Assembly: GCA_050633105.1 (NCBI GenBank) | Contig: JBOEFW010000057.1 | Coordinates: 28,734 to 92,733 of the forward strand | DNA: 64,000 nucleotides | Direction: 5' to 3' | Origin: Aureispira sp050633105 | GTDB lineage: Bacteria; Bacteroidota; Bacteroidia; Chitinophagales; Saprospiraceae | In this document: piece by piece, positions 28,278 to 36,359 of the stretch | How the letters are laid out: every line of letters begins with the position of its first letter | Position numbering within the stretch: the first letter of the stretch is position 1 | Notes under the pieces: generated by a model | Databases searched by the model: none | What the model saw: the letters and a program-made list of their open reading frames with translations, nothing else | What the model was told of the DNA's origin: nothing | Position numbers and translations under genes: made by a program

Positions 28278-28482
28278 CAGGTTAAAATCACGAAAAGCGT
28301 AGTTACATATATAGCAACAATCTGTAGTACTTTTCATAAGATTTAGAAGAATTTAGTTGCTACTATCTTCTGGGAGAAACAAAAAAGAGCATACATTTTG
28401 TTGTCATTATTTACTTTTTCAGCCCTTTTTAATACAAAAAGTAGCAACTATGTATAAGTCGACCTTTCGTGATTTTAACCTG
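28278..28482. mobile_element. MITE-like inverted-repeat element (205 bp)
   Basis: Ends are inverted copies, CAGGTTAAAATCACGAAA at 28278 and TTTCGTGATTTTAACCTG at 28482, with imperfect similarity reaching about 45 bases inward. TTCATCAAG occurs immediately on both sides (28269-28277, 28483-28491) as a target duplication; one more base each side is ambiguous. No open frame is large enough for a transposase, so it must have been moved in trans. A partly similar stretch (TACAAAAAGTAGC) occurs near 34204. Confidence 0.88.
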
Positions 28483-28491
28483 TTCATCAAG
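28483..28491. repeat. Target-site duplication, right copy
   Basis: TTCATCAAG directly next to the right inverted end of the 205-bp element; identical to 28269-28277. Confidence 0.85.
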
Positions 28492-28681
28492 CGAAAAAGC
28501 TCGGCATCTGAAATATCTTTTTGGGTTGCCTGGTGTTGCTTTTTGTAGCGATTCTTAGACCAAACTACTAATCCCCATATTAAGGCGATGTAAACTACAA
28601 AACCCACAATTCCTAAAAGGGCAATTACTATTTCAGGCATATTTGATTAAATGTTTAACAACAGCAAATAAAGTTACGTTT

Positions 28682-29008
28682 CTAAATGTGTTGTTTTTGG
28701 TAATTTTTTTTCTCATAAAACAACACTCCAACCCTATTGATATGATCTCTTAAATCTTGATCTTCAATATTATCAAAGATAGAAGCATCGATGTAATAAG
28801 GCAACAACAAGTCATCTAACCTGTTTTCAATTTTCATCAATAGAGATAATTCTATCGAATTACCAAAAAAAGTAAGATCAATATCAGATCCTTGATAATA
28901 GGTTCCTTTTGCTCTAGAACCATAGAGTAAAACTTTATCAACAGAAGGATAAGTTGATAATACGCTACTGATTTGGTCAATATATTTTTGCTTTAACCCG
29001 TACTTCAT
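28682..29008 (-). CDS. MNT-type nucleotidyltransferase (antitoxin-like)
   Basis: 108 residues, a minimal nucleotidyltransferase with LLYGSRAKGTYYQGSDIDL, the GS-x-R-x-D-x-D active site, complete. In MNT-HEPN toxin-antitoxin pairs this protein neutralises the HEPN ribonuclease, in studied cases by adding AMP near its active site. The HEPN partner lies 4 bases upstream but carries an internal stop. The gene itself is intact. Confidence 0.9.
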   Translation of the reverse strand: MKYGLKQKYIDQISSVLSTYPSVDKVLLYGSRAKGTYYQGSDIDLTFFGNSIELSLLMKIENRLDDLLLPYYIDASIFDNIEDQDLRDHINRVGVLFYEKKNYQKQHI

Positions 29009-29012
29009 ATTT

Positions 29013-29471
29013 TTAGAATAAATCTAGTTGGCTTCCCGATCTTTTATCTTCCATTATTACTTGAAAAAAATTAAACGCAGCTTGATATTGATTGATTATC
29101 TTTTCAAAAATTCTATTGGCGACGCTCTCATTATAAGTATGAGAAGTTTTATTCCGACTTCTAATCATTTCCATCCATACTTCCCCATCCTCTATTAAAT
29201 TTAGTTGTAAGGCTTCTCTTATAGCATCTCTAGAGCCTCCTATTGTGCTGTTACCTTGATATCTAGCATAATCCTTCATAACATTCCAAGCTAACTCATG
29301 GGTATACTCAAAACTTTGAACTAGAGCTTATCTCATTATATCATCTAGAATCGCTTCTTGTTCCTCTTCTTGATTCGCCTGTATATAATTTATTATATCA
29401 TTCAATTTGACCAACGCTTTATTGTAATTACTAAATCGTTGAATCCAACGAATATCGTCTCTATTAGCCAT
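29013..29471 (-). pseudogene. HEPN toxin-like gene with an in-frame stop codon
   Basis: HI0074-type HEPN protein in two parts in one frame: ANRDDIRWIQRFSNYNKALV to LDDIMR, then TAA at 29328-29330, then ALVQSFEYTHELAWNVMKDY and the rest to 29013. A GAA-to-TAA change would explain it, since relatives read REAL-Q-FEYTFELAWK here. The ribonuclease motif R-N-x3-H (RNKTSH) lies after the stop, in the second part. Restart at MKDYARYQGN could make an 88-residue fragment. The N-terminal ATG is taken at 29471. Confidence 0.82.
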
Positions 29472-29564
29472 CTTATTTCCATTTATCTTGATAAGATTAC
29501 AAAATCTTACTTTCAAACAATATTCTAAGATAGCCATTATTTAAGAGTTCTTCCACCCCTACCC

Positions 29565-29604
29565 AAAAAAAGAGGCAGCCACTCGCCTTTTGCGAATGAC
29601 TGCC
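29565..29604 (-). terminator. Terminator after the glucosaminidase gene
   Basis: An imperfect stem, GGCAG / CTGCC with inner TCGC / GCGA (29574-29604), is followed on the minus strand by seven U residues (29565-29571). It separates the glucosaminidase gene from the HEPN/MNT pair. Confidence 0.65.
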
Positions 29605-29708
29605 AGCTAGAAACACTCAACTTGACCTATACTTAGCTTCTTTCTAACAATTAACAGGTATTAAAAGTACAGTGCTGTAGCGTCCTAACTTCAGGAGACC
29701 TTCAAGGT

Positions 29709-30620
29709 CTATTTTTTATTTTTTATTTGATCATATTGACTCAAATTATGGCGTTCTATTAATCCTATTAAGCTTGCCGATTCAACCATTCCTTCTGCTT
29801 CTAAAGCCATTGCCCAAGCATGATAATCCTTTCCTGCTTTTAGGCCATCAAATGCGGTTTGATTAAGGCGCAAACTGTTTGCTCTAAAACTTGTCCAAGC
29901 ATTCTCATAATGGACATAACACGTCTGTTCATACACGGCGCGTTCTACAATACCTTCTGCCAAAGGATTATTAGCACAGGTCAGTGCAAAATAATTATGG
30001 CCGCTTTGCGCCAAAGGAGTCGTCCCATAATTGCTCTCAATAATAGATAAGCCTAAAATCACAGAAGCAGGCACTCCAAATTTTTTCATTTCACCTTGGG
30101 CAACATCAATAAATCGAGTGATGTACTGCTCTTTTGCTGCAACAGAAACCGTGACAACAGGAACTAAAGCTTGTGCTTCAGAACTTACGGTAGGCATTGG
30201 GTTAGTAGAAGTAGAAATCGAAGCTGAACGCGTTACTATAGGCAGAATAGTAGCTGTACTGTGTGTGGTAGAAGGTATATTAAAGGTGACTTGAGTACCG
30301 TAAAAGAAAATCCCAAGAACTGCTGCCTTCACCCAATGTCGTTTGGTATTCACTAATAAAGCCTCTTTTGTAAATTGACGCTTTAGTTGTGGCCATTGCA
30401 CCGCATAAAAAAGCGATTGTAACAAAGGTTTGATAGCAAAAGGTGATTTTTTAATGGGTTCTTTTGCAACGACCAAGGCTTTTTCTTCTAGGGATTCCGT
30501 ATGTTGTGCCTCTATTATTTCTATACACTCTTCTATAATAATAGGAGTCGCCGTTACAAAAACCGTTGCCTTAGCTTCAGGAATATTGAGCGGTTGATTA
30601 GTGGTTGGTTGATTCTCCAT
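29709..30620 (-). CDS. Membrane-anchored glucosaminidase-domain protein
   Basis: 303 residues. About 90 cytoplasmic residues, rich in Glu and Lys, precede a single membrane helix near 95-115 (WVKAAVLGIFFYGTQVTF). A linker and a C-terminal glucosaminidase domain (about 165-300) follow, with VPASVILGLSIIESNYGTTP holding the catalytic Glu, and HNYFALTC, the usual FlgJ/LytG-like wording. It should cleave peptidoglycan glycan strands from the periplasmic side. It is divergent from rsmE and ends at a terminator. The reason for the long cytoplasmic arm is unknown. Confidence 0.85.
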   Translation of the reverse strand: MENQPTTNQPLNIPEAKATVFVTATPIIIEECIEIIEAQHTESLEEKALVVAKEPIKKSPFAIKPLLQSLFYAVQWPQLKRQFTKEALLVNTKRHWVKAAVLGIFFYGTQVTFNIPSTTHSTATILPIVTRSASISTSTNPMPTVSSEAQALVPVVTVSVAAKEQYITRFIDVAQGEMKKFGVPASVILGLSIIESNYGTTPLAQSGHNYFALTCANNPLAEGIVERAVYEQTCYVHYENAWTSFRANSLRLNQTAFDGLKAGKDYHAWAMALEAEGMVESASLIGLIERHNLSQYDQIKNKK

Positions 30621-30728
30621 AGGATATTATTTAGAACACTTATTGTCTGTCATTGTGATAGCACAAATCTAAAACATTTTGTTTCTAATGCAAAATCTTT
30701 AGACAACTTTTTTAAAACTTTTTGTTTT

Positions 30729-31427
30729 ATGCAGCTCTTTTACACCAAAAACATTCAAAACAAAACCGCAATATTTGACGCAGAAGAAACAAAACACTGC
30801 ACCAAGACTCTCCGAAAGAACATAGGAGATGTTTTACGGCTCACAGATGGCCAAGGCCACCTTTATGAAGCAGAGCTAACCGCGTTTGATAAAAAAAGCG
30901 CAACACTGCGGATTTTACAACAACTGCCTAGTCCAGATCAGCGTTCGTTCAAGCTTCATATTGCTATCGCCCCCACCAAAAATAACAGCCGCTTAGAATG
31001 GTTTCTGGAAAAAGCCACAGAATTGGGGATTGATGAGGTTAGTTTCATTCGTTGCCAGCGCTCCGAACGCAAAAACATTCGTTTAGAACGCCTAGAAAAA
31101 ATTGTCTTAGCAGCAGCCAAACAATCGCTCAAAACCATTTTACCAGTGCTACATCCTTTACGCTCCTTTAAGGAAGTCATCACTACTGTACAAGCCGATT
31201 TCAAAGGCATTGCTCATTGTAATATAGCTGACCTTCCTCCTCTAAAGGAAAGTGTTACTGCTGTACCGCATCTTTTTTTATTAATTGGGCCAGAAGGAGA
31301 TTTTAGTGTACAAGAAGTAGAATGGGCAAAAGAGCAAGGGTTTCAGGAGATTGGCCTAGGGAAAAGCCGTTTGAGAACGGAAACAGCGGGGCTTGTCGCT
31401 TGCCATACCGTACATTTGATGCAGTAG
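30729..31427 (+). CDS. rsmE: 16S rRNA m3U1498 methyltransferase
   Basis: 232 residues from the ATG at 30729 (MQLFYTKNI), the normal length for RsmE. It methylates N3 of U1498 in 16S rRNA using S-adenosylmethionine. The N-terminal PUA-like domain has HCTKTLRKNIGDVLRLTDG; the SPOUT knot has KATELGIDEVSFI, LIGPEGDFS and LGKSRLRTETA. The frame is open further upstream to 30501, but that part overlaps the divergent glucosaminidase gene and is not coding. Confidence 0.96.
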   Translation: MQLFYTKNIQNKTAIFDAEETKHCTKTLRKNIGDVLRLTDGQGHLYEAELTAFDKKSATLRILQQLPSPDQRSFKLHIAIAPTKNNSRLEWFLEKATELGIDEVSFIRCQRSERKNIRLERLEKIVLAAAKQSLKTILPVLHPLRSFKEVITTVQADFKGIAHCNIADLPPLKESVTAVPHLFLLIGPEGDFSVQEVEWAKEQGFQEIGLGKSRLRTETAGLVACHTVHLMQ

Positions 31428-31459
31428 TTGTTCTTATATTATAAGGTATAAAAAAGGAA

Positions 31460-31490
31460 AAGTGCCTTCCGAAAAATCGGAGAGGCACTT
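31460..31490 (+). terminator. rsmE: Terminator after rsmE
   Basis: AAGTGCCTTCCGA pairs with TCGGAGAGGCACTT, with A-rich flank before and CTTAT after. It starts 33 bases beyond the rsmE stop. Confidence 0.8.
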
Positions 31491-31581
31491 CTTATCACCC
31501 ATAAAAACAATTTCAAACGCAGTGTCTCTAACCCACCACGTCGAAACTTCCTAAAACAATTCTGAACATTTTATTTATCAT

Positions 31582-31656
31582 CGCAACCCCACGTTTTCGT
31601 GGAAATTTGCGTTTTTCTTAAAAGAACTGTAAAAAAGTGGGAACACTTTTTTACAG
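31582..31656 (+). other. Two strong consecutive hairpins in a 600-base gap
   Basis: First, CGCAA + CCACG pair with CGTGG + TTGCG (31582-31611), followed by five T, in terminator form on the plus strand. Then CTGTAAAAAAGTG (31627-31639) pairs perfectly with CACTTTTTTACAG (31644-31656) around a GGAA tetraloop. No gene is visible in 31428-32031. They could belong to a small RNA or be extra terminators. Confidence 0.45.
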
Positions 31657-32031
31657 AAGGATCAACGACTAACGACAATAGTTGATCTATTTTTAATGCT
31701 TAGCATAGGGGGTTGCTTACTTTGCAGCCAAGCATTAATGCTATTAAATTAATTTTATTTTCAATTGATATACAATCAGTTACTTAGCCATGAAAGGTTG
31801 TTATCAACTTGCTTCTATTATAGTACTTTGAAAATAGTGTGCCAAACTTTTCGTTTGTTCTCTAAAATCTAAAAAAATAGTTGTGCCTATGGCCTGATTT
31901 TTACGTCTTGTAACTTACTTCTACCATTTTATCTCCATAGGATTATTGTATACTATCGCCTTATTAAAAGGGCTTATGTTATCTTTACTCTTCCATAAAA
32001 TGGTGTTTCTTACTTTTCGAAATCATAAATT

Positions 32032-33519
32032 ATGCGCGCTTTTTGTTTGAAATTATTGCTGTTATGTAGTGTTGTTATTGGATTCCAACTCATGGCTTGT
32101 AACAGAAATGAACTAATCACTGCTCCTGGAGCTGGTTTAGAATTTTCTACTGACACCCTTACCTTTGATACTGTTTTCACCAATTTAGGCAATGCCACTA
32201 GACGTTTTAAAGTCTTCAATCGCCATTCTCAGCCTATTCGTATTGATCGAATTGCCCTTGGTGGAGGACAACAATCAGACTATAAAATCAACATTGATGG
32301 TTTAGCTGGAGTTTCTGCAGAGAATCTAGAGATTCCTGCCAACGATAGTATTTATATCTTTGCCAATGTTTTTATTGATCCTAATAATGGGGATGCGATT
32401 CGCACTGATTCCATTACCTTTGAAACCGCTGGAGGAGGTACTCAAACAGTTACCTTGTATGCGTATGGTTGGAATGCCAATTATATTGGTGAAGTTGGTT
32501 TGGTGACCCGTTATGTGAATCAAACCGTACAACTGAGCAATGCTCGGCCTTATATTATGATGGGCATCATTGCAATTGACAGCAACTCTTGTATTAATAT
32601 TCCAGCTGGAACAGAAATTTATATGTTTGGAGGGCCTACTTCTAACCCTGGTGATCGAGCCGTCTTGTATATTGGTCACAATTCCTGTATTCGCTCTAAT
32701 GTTGGAGGAGACCTCAACAATCCTGTAGAATTTAAAACCCATCGCCTAGAAGAAGATTATCAATTGATTACCTTTCATCACAATGGTATTTTCTTAAGTA
32801 AAACTAGTTTGGACAATATTATTGAAGGAACCATCATAAGAAATGCTGTAGATGGTATCTTTGTAGATTCTGCTAGTGTCAATGGCAATCCTAAATTGCG
32901 GATGAAGAACTGTAAGATTTTTAATGTAGATCGCTCTTGTGTTTTAAGTAGAGGAAGCGATATTGAGATGAGCAACACGATTTTGGCAAATTCTAACCAG
33001 TATAATTTTATAGGAATCAGAGGAGGGGATTATAATTTCAGACATTGTACCTTTATTAATGTTGCAACTGACTTGGTAGGCCGCTCGGAGCCCGTGTTTA
33101 GTTATCGAGATTTTGAAATTGTAGTTGACAATAGCGGCGCACAAACCGTTAATATCAATCGAGGAGACGCGTACTTTACCAATTGTATCATTTATGGGAA
33201 TAGAAATGAGGAAATCGAAGTGGTTTATGGGCAACCTCAAGTACCTAACCCTAACTTTAATTATGCCTTTAATAATTGTTTAATCAAGGTCGATACCTTT
33301 AGTCAGAATCTCTTCAATTGTGTCTCCAACCAAGATCCATTGTTTGTTGATGAAGACGAAAATGACTATCAAATTGATTCTACCACTTCTCCTGCCAACA
33401 ATGCAGGTACTCCTGCTGTTTTCCCTGTGGGAAGTACTGCTGGCCCAGCAGCCGATGCTATTGGGCGGACTAGAATAGGATCGACTCCTGATATTGGAGC
33501 CTATTTAATTCCTAACTAA
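32032..33519 (+). CDS. Lipoprotein with right-handed beta-helix
   Basis: 495 residues. The signal ends in QLMAC (lipobox, Cys23), so it is a lipoprotein. The N-terminal domain (35-150) is Ig-like (LEFSTDTLTFDTVFTNLGNA, RRFKVFNRHSQPIRIDRIAL), as in choice-of-anchor domains of Bacteroidota surface proteins. Residues 190-440 form parallel beta-helix coils rich in N, I and C (IDNI-type repeats, KNCKIFNVDRSCVLSRG, YFTNCIIYGNRNEE). The end, TPDIGAYLIPN, is the usual last coil. Such proteins bind or degrade polysaccharide or act as surface structures. No catalytic triad was identified. Confidence 0.82.
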   Translation: MRAFCLKLLLLCSVVIGFQLMACNRNELITAPGAGLEFSTDTLTFDTVFTNLGNATRRFKVFNRHSQPIRIDRIALGGGQQSDYKINIDGLAGVSAENLEIPANDSIYIFANVFIDPNNGDAIRTDSITFETAGGGTQTVTLYAYGWNANYIGEVGLVTRYVNQTVQLSNARPYIMMGIIAIDSNSCINIPAGTEIYMFGGPTSNPGDRAVLYIGHNSCIRSNVGGDLNNPVEFKTHRLEEDYQLITFHHNGIFLSKTSLDNIIEGTIIRNAVDGIFVDSASVNGNPKLRMKNCKIFNVDRSCVLSRGSDIEMSNTILANSNQYNFIGIRGGDYNFRHCTFINVATDLVGRSEPVFSYRDFEIVVDNSGAQTVNINRGDAYFTNCIIYGNRNEEIEVVYGQPQVPNPNFNYAFNNCLIKVDTFSQNLFNCVSNQDPLFVDEDENDYQIDSTTSPANNAGTPAVFPVGSTAGPAADAIGRTRIGSTPDIGAYLIPN

Positions 33520-33521
33520 AA

Positions 33522-33568
33522 ATAAACAAGGCCAGATTTCTTATAATAGAAGATCTGGCCTTGTTTAT
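33522..33568 (+). terminator. Terminator after the beta-helix lipoprotein gene
   Basis: AATAAACAAGGCCAGAT and ATCTGGCCTTGTTTATT form a long stem around an A+T-rich loop, beginning just past the stop. The following gene starts 9 bases later, so it is probably expressed partly by read-through or from its own start inside the stem. Confidence 0.8.
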
Positions 33569-33576
33569 TACTCCTG

Positions 33577-33927
33577 ATGAAAGAAATTCTAGACGATACA
33601 CTGGAAGAGCAAGGACCTGCGTCCTCTTCAAAATTCCCCAAGTACATGATCCGATGGCACGGGTTGCTAGTGGGCTTATTCGTCCTTAATATACTGGTAA
33701 AAAGCTACCAGATTGATCCTAATAATTTTTTAAAAGGTGTTTTCTTAACTTATACCTTCCTTTCCATTATCAGTGTTATACGCTGGTCGAATGGACCAAT
33801 CAAGATGCCTCTTGCCTTTCTCTTTGTCTTATTGTGTTTATCAAATCTTGTCATTCAGTTGATTTTTCTGGGAAATGATGTCTTCATGTGGATGATAAAA
33901 CACATGGGCAGTATCCCAGCTCCTTGA
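33577..33927 (+). CDS. Small membrane protein, unknown
   Basis: 116 residues with three hydrophobic segments (about 28-45, 53-66 and 77-98). The N-terminal 25 residues are acidic and polar. No family recognised. The start follows the terminator of the previous gene by only 9 bases, and no promoter was found. Confidence 0.55.
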   Translation: MKEILDDTLEEQGPASSSKFPKYMIRWHGLLVGLFVLNILVKSYQIDPNNFLKGVFLTYTFLSIISVIRWSNGPIKMPLAFLFVLLCLSNLVIQLIFLGNDVFMWMIKHMGSIPAP

Positions 33928-34498
33928 TTTTTTGAATCTTCAAGGTTGTTTATACATAGACCCAATAACAGGAATACGGTGTACATATCGAAGTTGTTTA
34001 AGAGTTGAAAACCAGCGGAGCTAATAGTCTAATGCTGCTAATGACAGTTAGTTTAAATCTAAAATCACCAAATTTTAAACCCTTATTCATTAAAAATCTT
34101 TTTTAATTATTGTTAACAGAGTCGAAGATATCCTCTGTTATTTTATGGTGTCTGATTTAACAGATTAAAATAACGAACTCAAACAATTGGATCTACTGAA
34201 CTATACAAAAAGTAGCAGCTATCTTTATAAGAAAACAACCACAGGAATTGCTTTATCTTTGCCAGTTCTGCCTCTTATTGTCTTGCCATCAAAACCACAA
34301 TAAGCACAACCAAGGCAACTAAATACCTTGTAACAGAAGTTTATTGAAAATGCAATCACCAAAAGCTTTAACACTTGCGACGGTTTTTGAAGGGTATAGG
34401 AAGGGGCTGGGCAAACCGCCTTTTTGTTTTTTTTTGTGGCAATGACAAAAAGAAAAAACAATCTACTTAAAACCTAAATAAATTTCTGTTACGGCGTA
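33928..34498. other. Gene-poor gap with a possible transposase remnant
   Basis: About 570 A+T-rich bases between the small membrane protein gene and crtY. Apart from the DGKTIRG-containing fragment (34225-34461) and a stretch near 34204 resembling part of the 205-bp element, I see nothing gene-like. Confidence 0.5.
34225..34461 (-). pseudogene. Possible transposase fragment
   Basis: A 78-codon frame whose last part reads GFDGKTIRGRTGKDKAIPVV. DGKTxRG is the phrase that marks the first catalytic Asp of ISAs1-type transposases (family knowledge), but everything else is missing and the first half looks non-coding. If real, it is a small scar of an insertion sequence. A chance match is possible. 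Confidence 0.25.
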
Positions 34499-35209
34499 CT
34501 AAACCACTACGCCTTGTACATTCTTCTCATCGCGCTCCAACAAGGTTTTAAACACCCAAATATTCCCTGCAACAAGGATAAACGAGTACAAAATATCTTC
34601 TACAGGAATTGTCCCCCAGCGAAAACCTAAATTCTCTGCATTGTTGTACCAAACAACAGGTTCAGGAGTAAAGGCCCCTGTCAAAGCACTATTCATTACA
34701 AAAAAAGGAATAACGGAGAGCACAAACGAGAGCGGTAAGAAATTATACTCCTTTCGTTTGTACCAAAATCCTATAAGCATCGGTAAGGCAATCAAGGCAA
34801 CCATAGTACTGTACCAATTTCCCCAGCCCAAAATTAAGACGGTCAAACTGTACAACACTAATATAGCATAACATACTTGATTAAAACGATCAAAATTTAT
34901 CTTAGGGAAATAAGCCTTGACACAGGCATAAATAAACGTACAGGCAAAAGGCACGACCACAAAGAAGAGTACTTCTTCAATGGGCAAATTAAAAGCATGT
35001 GGGCCTGTCAAATAAGTTTCATTAAACCCCCAGATTCCTTTGGCAGTAAAGAAGTAATCATGCACCAAGAAAGGAGTCCCAATAGCGATGATCGCTCCCA
35101 AGGTATATTTCCATTGGCTCACATAGTGGACTTTTTTATCAAAACTCAATAAAAAAGGGAAAAGGATCACTCCAAAATCTAAAAGGAGGTAGAAGAAGTG
35201 GCTGCTCAT
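34499..35209 (-). CDS. crtY: Lycopene cyclase, membrane-type (CrtYcd fusion)
   Basis: 236 residues, six to seven membrane helices, made of two similar halves of the heterodimeric lycopene cyclase family. Each half has its PxE(E/D) motif: LPIEEVLFF (PIEE 76-79) and IPVEDILYS (PVED 202-205). It closes a beta ring on lycopene-type precursors in the membrane. In a saproxanthin pathway it would act at one end only. Last gene of the cluster, its start overlapping crtZ by 4 bases. Confidence 0.9.
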   Translation of the reverse strand: MSSHFFYLLLDFGVILFPFLLSFDKKVHYVSQWKYTLGAIIAIGTPFLVHDYFFTAKGIWGFNETYLTGPHAFNLPIEEVLFFVVVPFACTFIYACVKAYFPKINFDRFNQVCYAILVLYSLTVLILGWGNWYSTMVALIALPMLIGFWYKRKEYNFLPLSFVLSVIPFFVMNSALTGAFTPEPVVWYNNAENLGFRWGTIPVEDILYSFILVAGNIWVFKTLLERDEKNVQGVVV

Positions 35210-35670
35210 CTGCGCTTTTTTTGTTCTGTGTGAAATTTTTTAGGCACGACCAACAAGCCAAAGCAAGAGCCTTCTTCCTTAAATCTATTCTTGTGGTGGA
35301 CTTTGTGGGCTTTTCGCAACGCTTTAAAATAAGGGCTCTGCACTTTATCAAACCACTTAAAACGGCGATGAATTAAAACATCATGCACTAAGAAATAAGT
35401 CACTCCATAAGCCAAAATACCAAAACCAAACCCTACAGAAAAGGGATAGCCATACATCATCCCTAACATAATGCACAACCAACTAGGAATAGCATATACT
35501 AGAAAAAAGGCATCGTTCTTCTCAAAAAAGGTATTGGGATCAGGTTGATGGTGATCTTCATGCAAATACCACAAAAAGCCATGCATAATGTATTTATGCG
35601 TAAACCAAGCCATGAATTCCATTCCAAAAAAAGCGAGCAAAAGAGCTCCTATAAATGTTAATGTAGTCAT
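35206..35670 (-). CDS. crtZ: Beta-carotene 3-hydroxylase
   Basis: About 154 residues from the ATG at 35670. A di-iron membrane hydroxylase with the expected His clusters: HKYIMH (25-30), HEDHH (37-41), HDVLIHRR and HKVHHK. It adds the 3-hydroxyl to the beta ring of a carotenoid. An upstream in-frame codon at 35751 would overlap cruF and is unlikely. Coupled to crtY by a 4-base overlap. Confidence 0.93.
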   Translation of the reverse strand: MTTLTFIGALLLAFFGMEFMAWFTHKYIMHGFLWYLHEDHHQPDPNTFFEKNDAFFLVYAIPSWLCIMLGMMYGYPFSVGFGFGILAYGVTYFLVHDVLIHRRFKWFDKVQSPYFKALRKAHKVHHKNRFKEEGSCFGLLVVPKKFHTEQKKRR

Positions 35671-35714
35671 TATAATAAGATTAAAACAAAAAACAGTCTT
35701 CTTAAGAAAAGTGC

Positions 35715-36359
35715 CTAAACAAGGTTCAAAAGCAGAAAAAATACTAACCAAACAAAAAATAATAAATGGGCAGTTTTATTAACGACACGTACGTAATGTA
35801 AATAAATACTTGCAAAAACAGTAGCAAAAAACCACCAACAAACATAGTTGAATATCGGAACAATATGCCCTGTCCAATCCCAAAAATCATAACGCATAGC
35901 AACAGGCTCAATCAAAAAATCCAAGGCCATGCAAAGCACTCCAACAAGTATAGCACGAATCACTAAAGACCAAGTAGTCGGTACCCAACGCAACACCAAA
36001 TGAGCACTTGCGGTAACCACACCGTACCAATTCAAGCCCAAAACGAGGGGTACTCCCAATACTTTCCAACCTAGCTCCTGCCCATACTCATATTCTCCAA
36101 ACAATAAGCCTGTATTCACGCCAATCGCTTCTACCGTAAACCCACCAATGGCAATTCCAACCAGTGCCAAAGCGTCTTTTTTATAATGATGCGCACTGCC
36201 CCAAATTAAAAGGGCACACAAAAGCATATTCATTCCTGACAACCCCAAAGGGCGATCAGGATATAAAAACAAGCCAATACCAATAGTATGAAATAAGAGT
36301 AAAATCCAAGGCGCATGGCGCTCAAAACGCGCTTGCATCAACACTGCTTTATCGCTCAC
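35715..36359 (-). CDS. cruF: Carotenoid 1',2'-hydratase (CruF family)
   Basis: 214 residues, seven or so membrane helices, of the carotenoid biosynthesis protein family that includes CruF. Conserved features visible: GFTVEAIGVNTGLLFGEYEY, VPLVLGLNWYGV, DFLIEPVAMRYDFWDW. It adds water across the 1',2' double bond of the open psi end. The start is GTG at 36359, overlapping the crtD stop by 11 bases; the ATG at 36338 is the alternative. Confidence 0.88.
   Translation of the reverse strand: MSDKAVLMQARFERHAPWILLLFHTIGIGLFLYPDRPLGLSGMNMLLCALLIWGSAHHYKKDALALVGIAIGGFTVEAIGVNTGLLFGEYEYGQELGWKVLGVPLVLGLNWYGVVTASAHLVLRWVPTTWSLVIRAILVGVLCMALDFLIEPVAMRYDFWDWTGHIVPIFNYVCWWFFATVFASIYLHYVRVVNKTAHLLFFVWLVFFLLLNLV

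Larger units (their letters stand above)
27548..28640 (-). pseudogene. Second triple winged-helix paralogue, split by an inserted element
   Basis: The N-terminal part (28492-28640) encodes a membrane helix and ends DAELFRLMN; the C-terminal part (27548-28268) resumes at KTNHFITAEQLAEV. The 205-bp element at 28278-28482 plus one copy of a 9-bp duplication separates them. Removing both gives 879 bases, an open frame of 292 codons, and restores DAELFRLMNKTNHFITAEQ, which matches DAELFQLINKTNHFITAKQ of the intact paralogue. Internal ATGs could still give a soluble C-terminal product of about 240 residues with all three winged helices but no anchor. Confidence 0.85.

Noticed and set aside
29690..29720. 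Small palindrome AGACCTTCAAGGTCT with T-run at the glucosaminidase stop
   Set aside because: Its T-run points to the plus strand where no gene ends; the stem overlaps a stop codon and is probably chance.
30501..30728. N-terminal extension of rsmE
   Set aside because: Antisense to the glucosaminidase gene; the family start is at 30729.
31303..31570. Minus-strand frames opposite the rsmE end and its terminator
   Set aside because: Part of the coding would come from the terminator stem; no start codon in the most protein-like frame.
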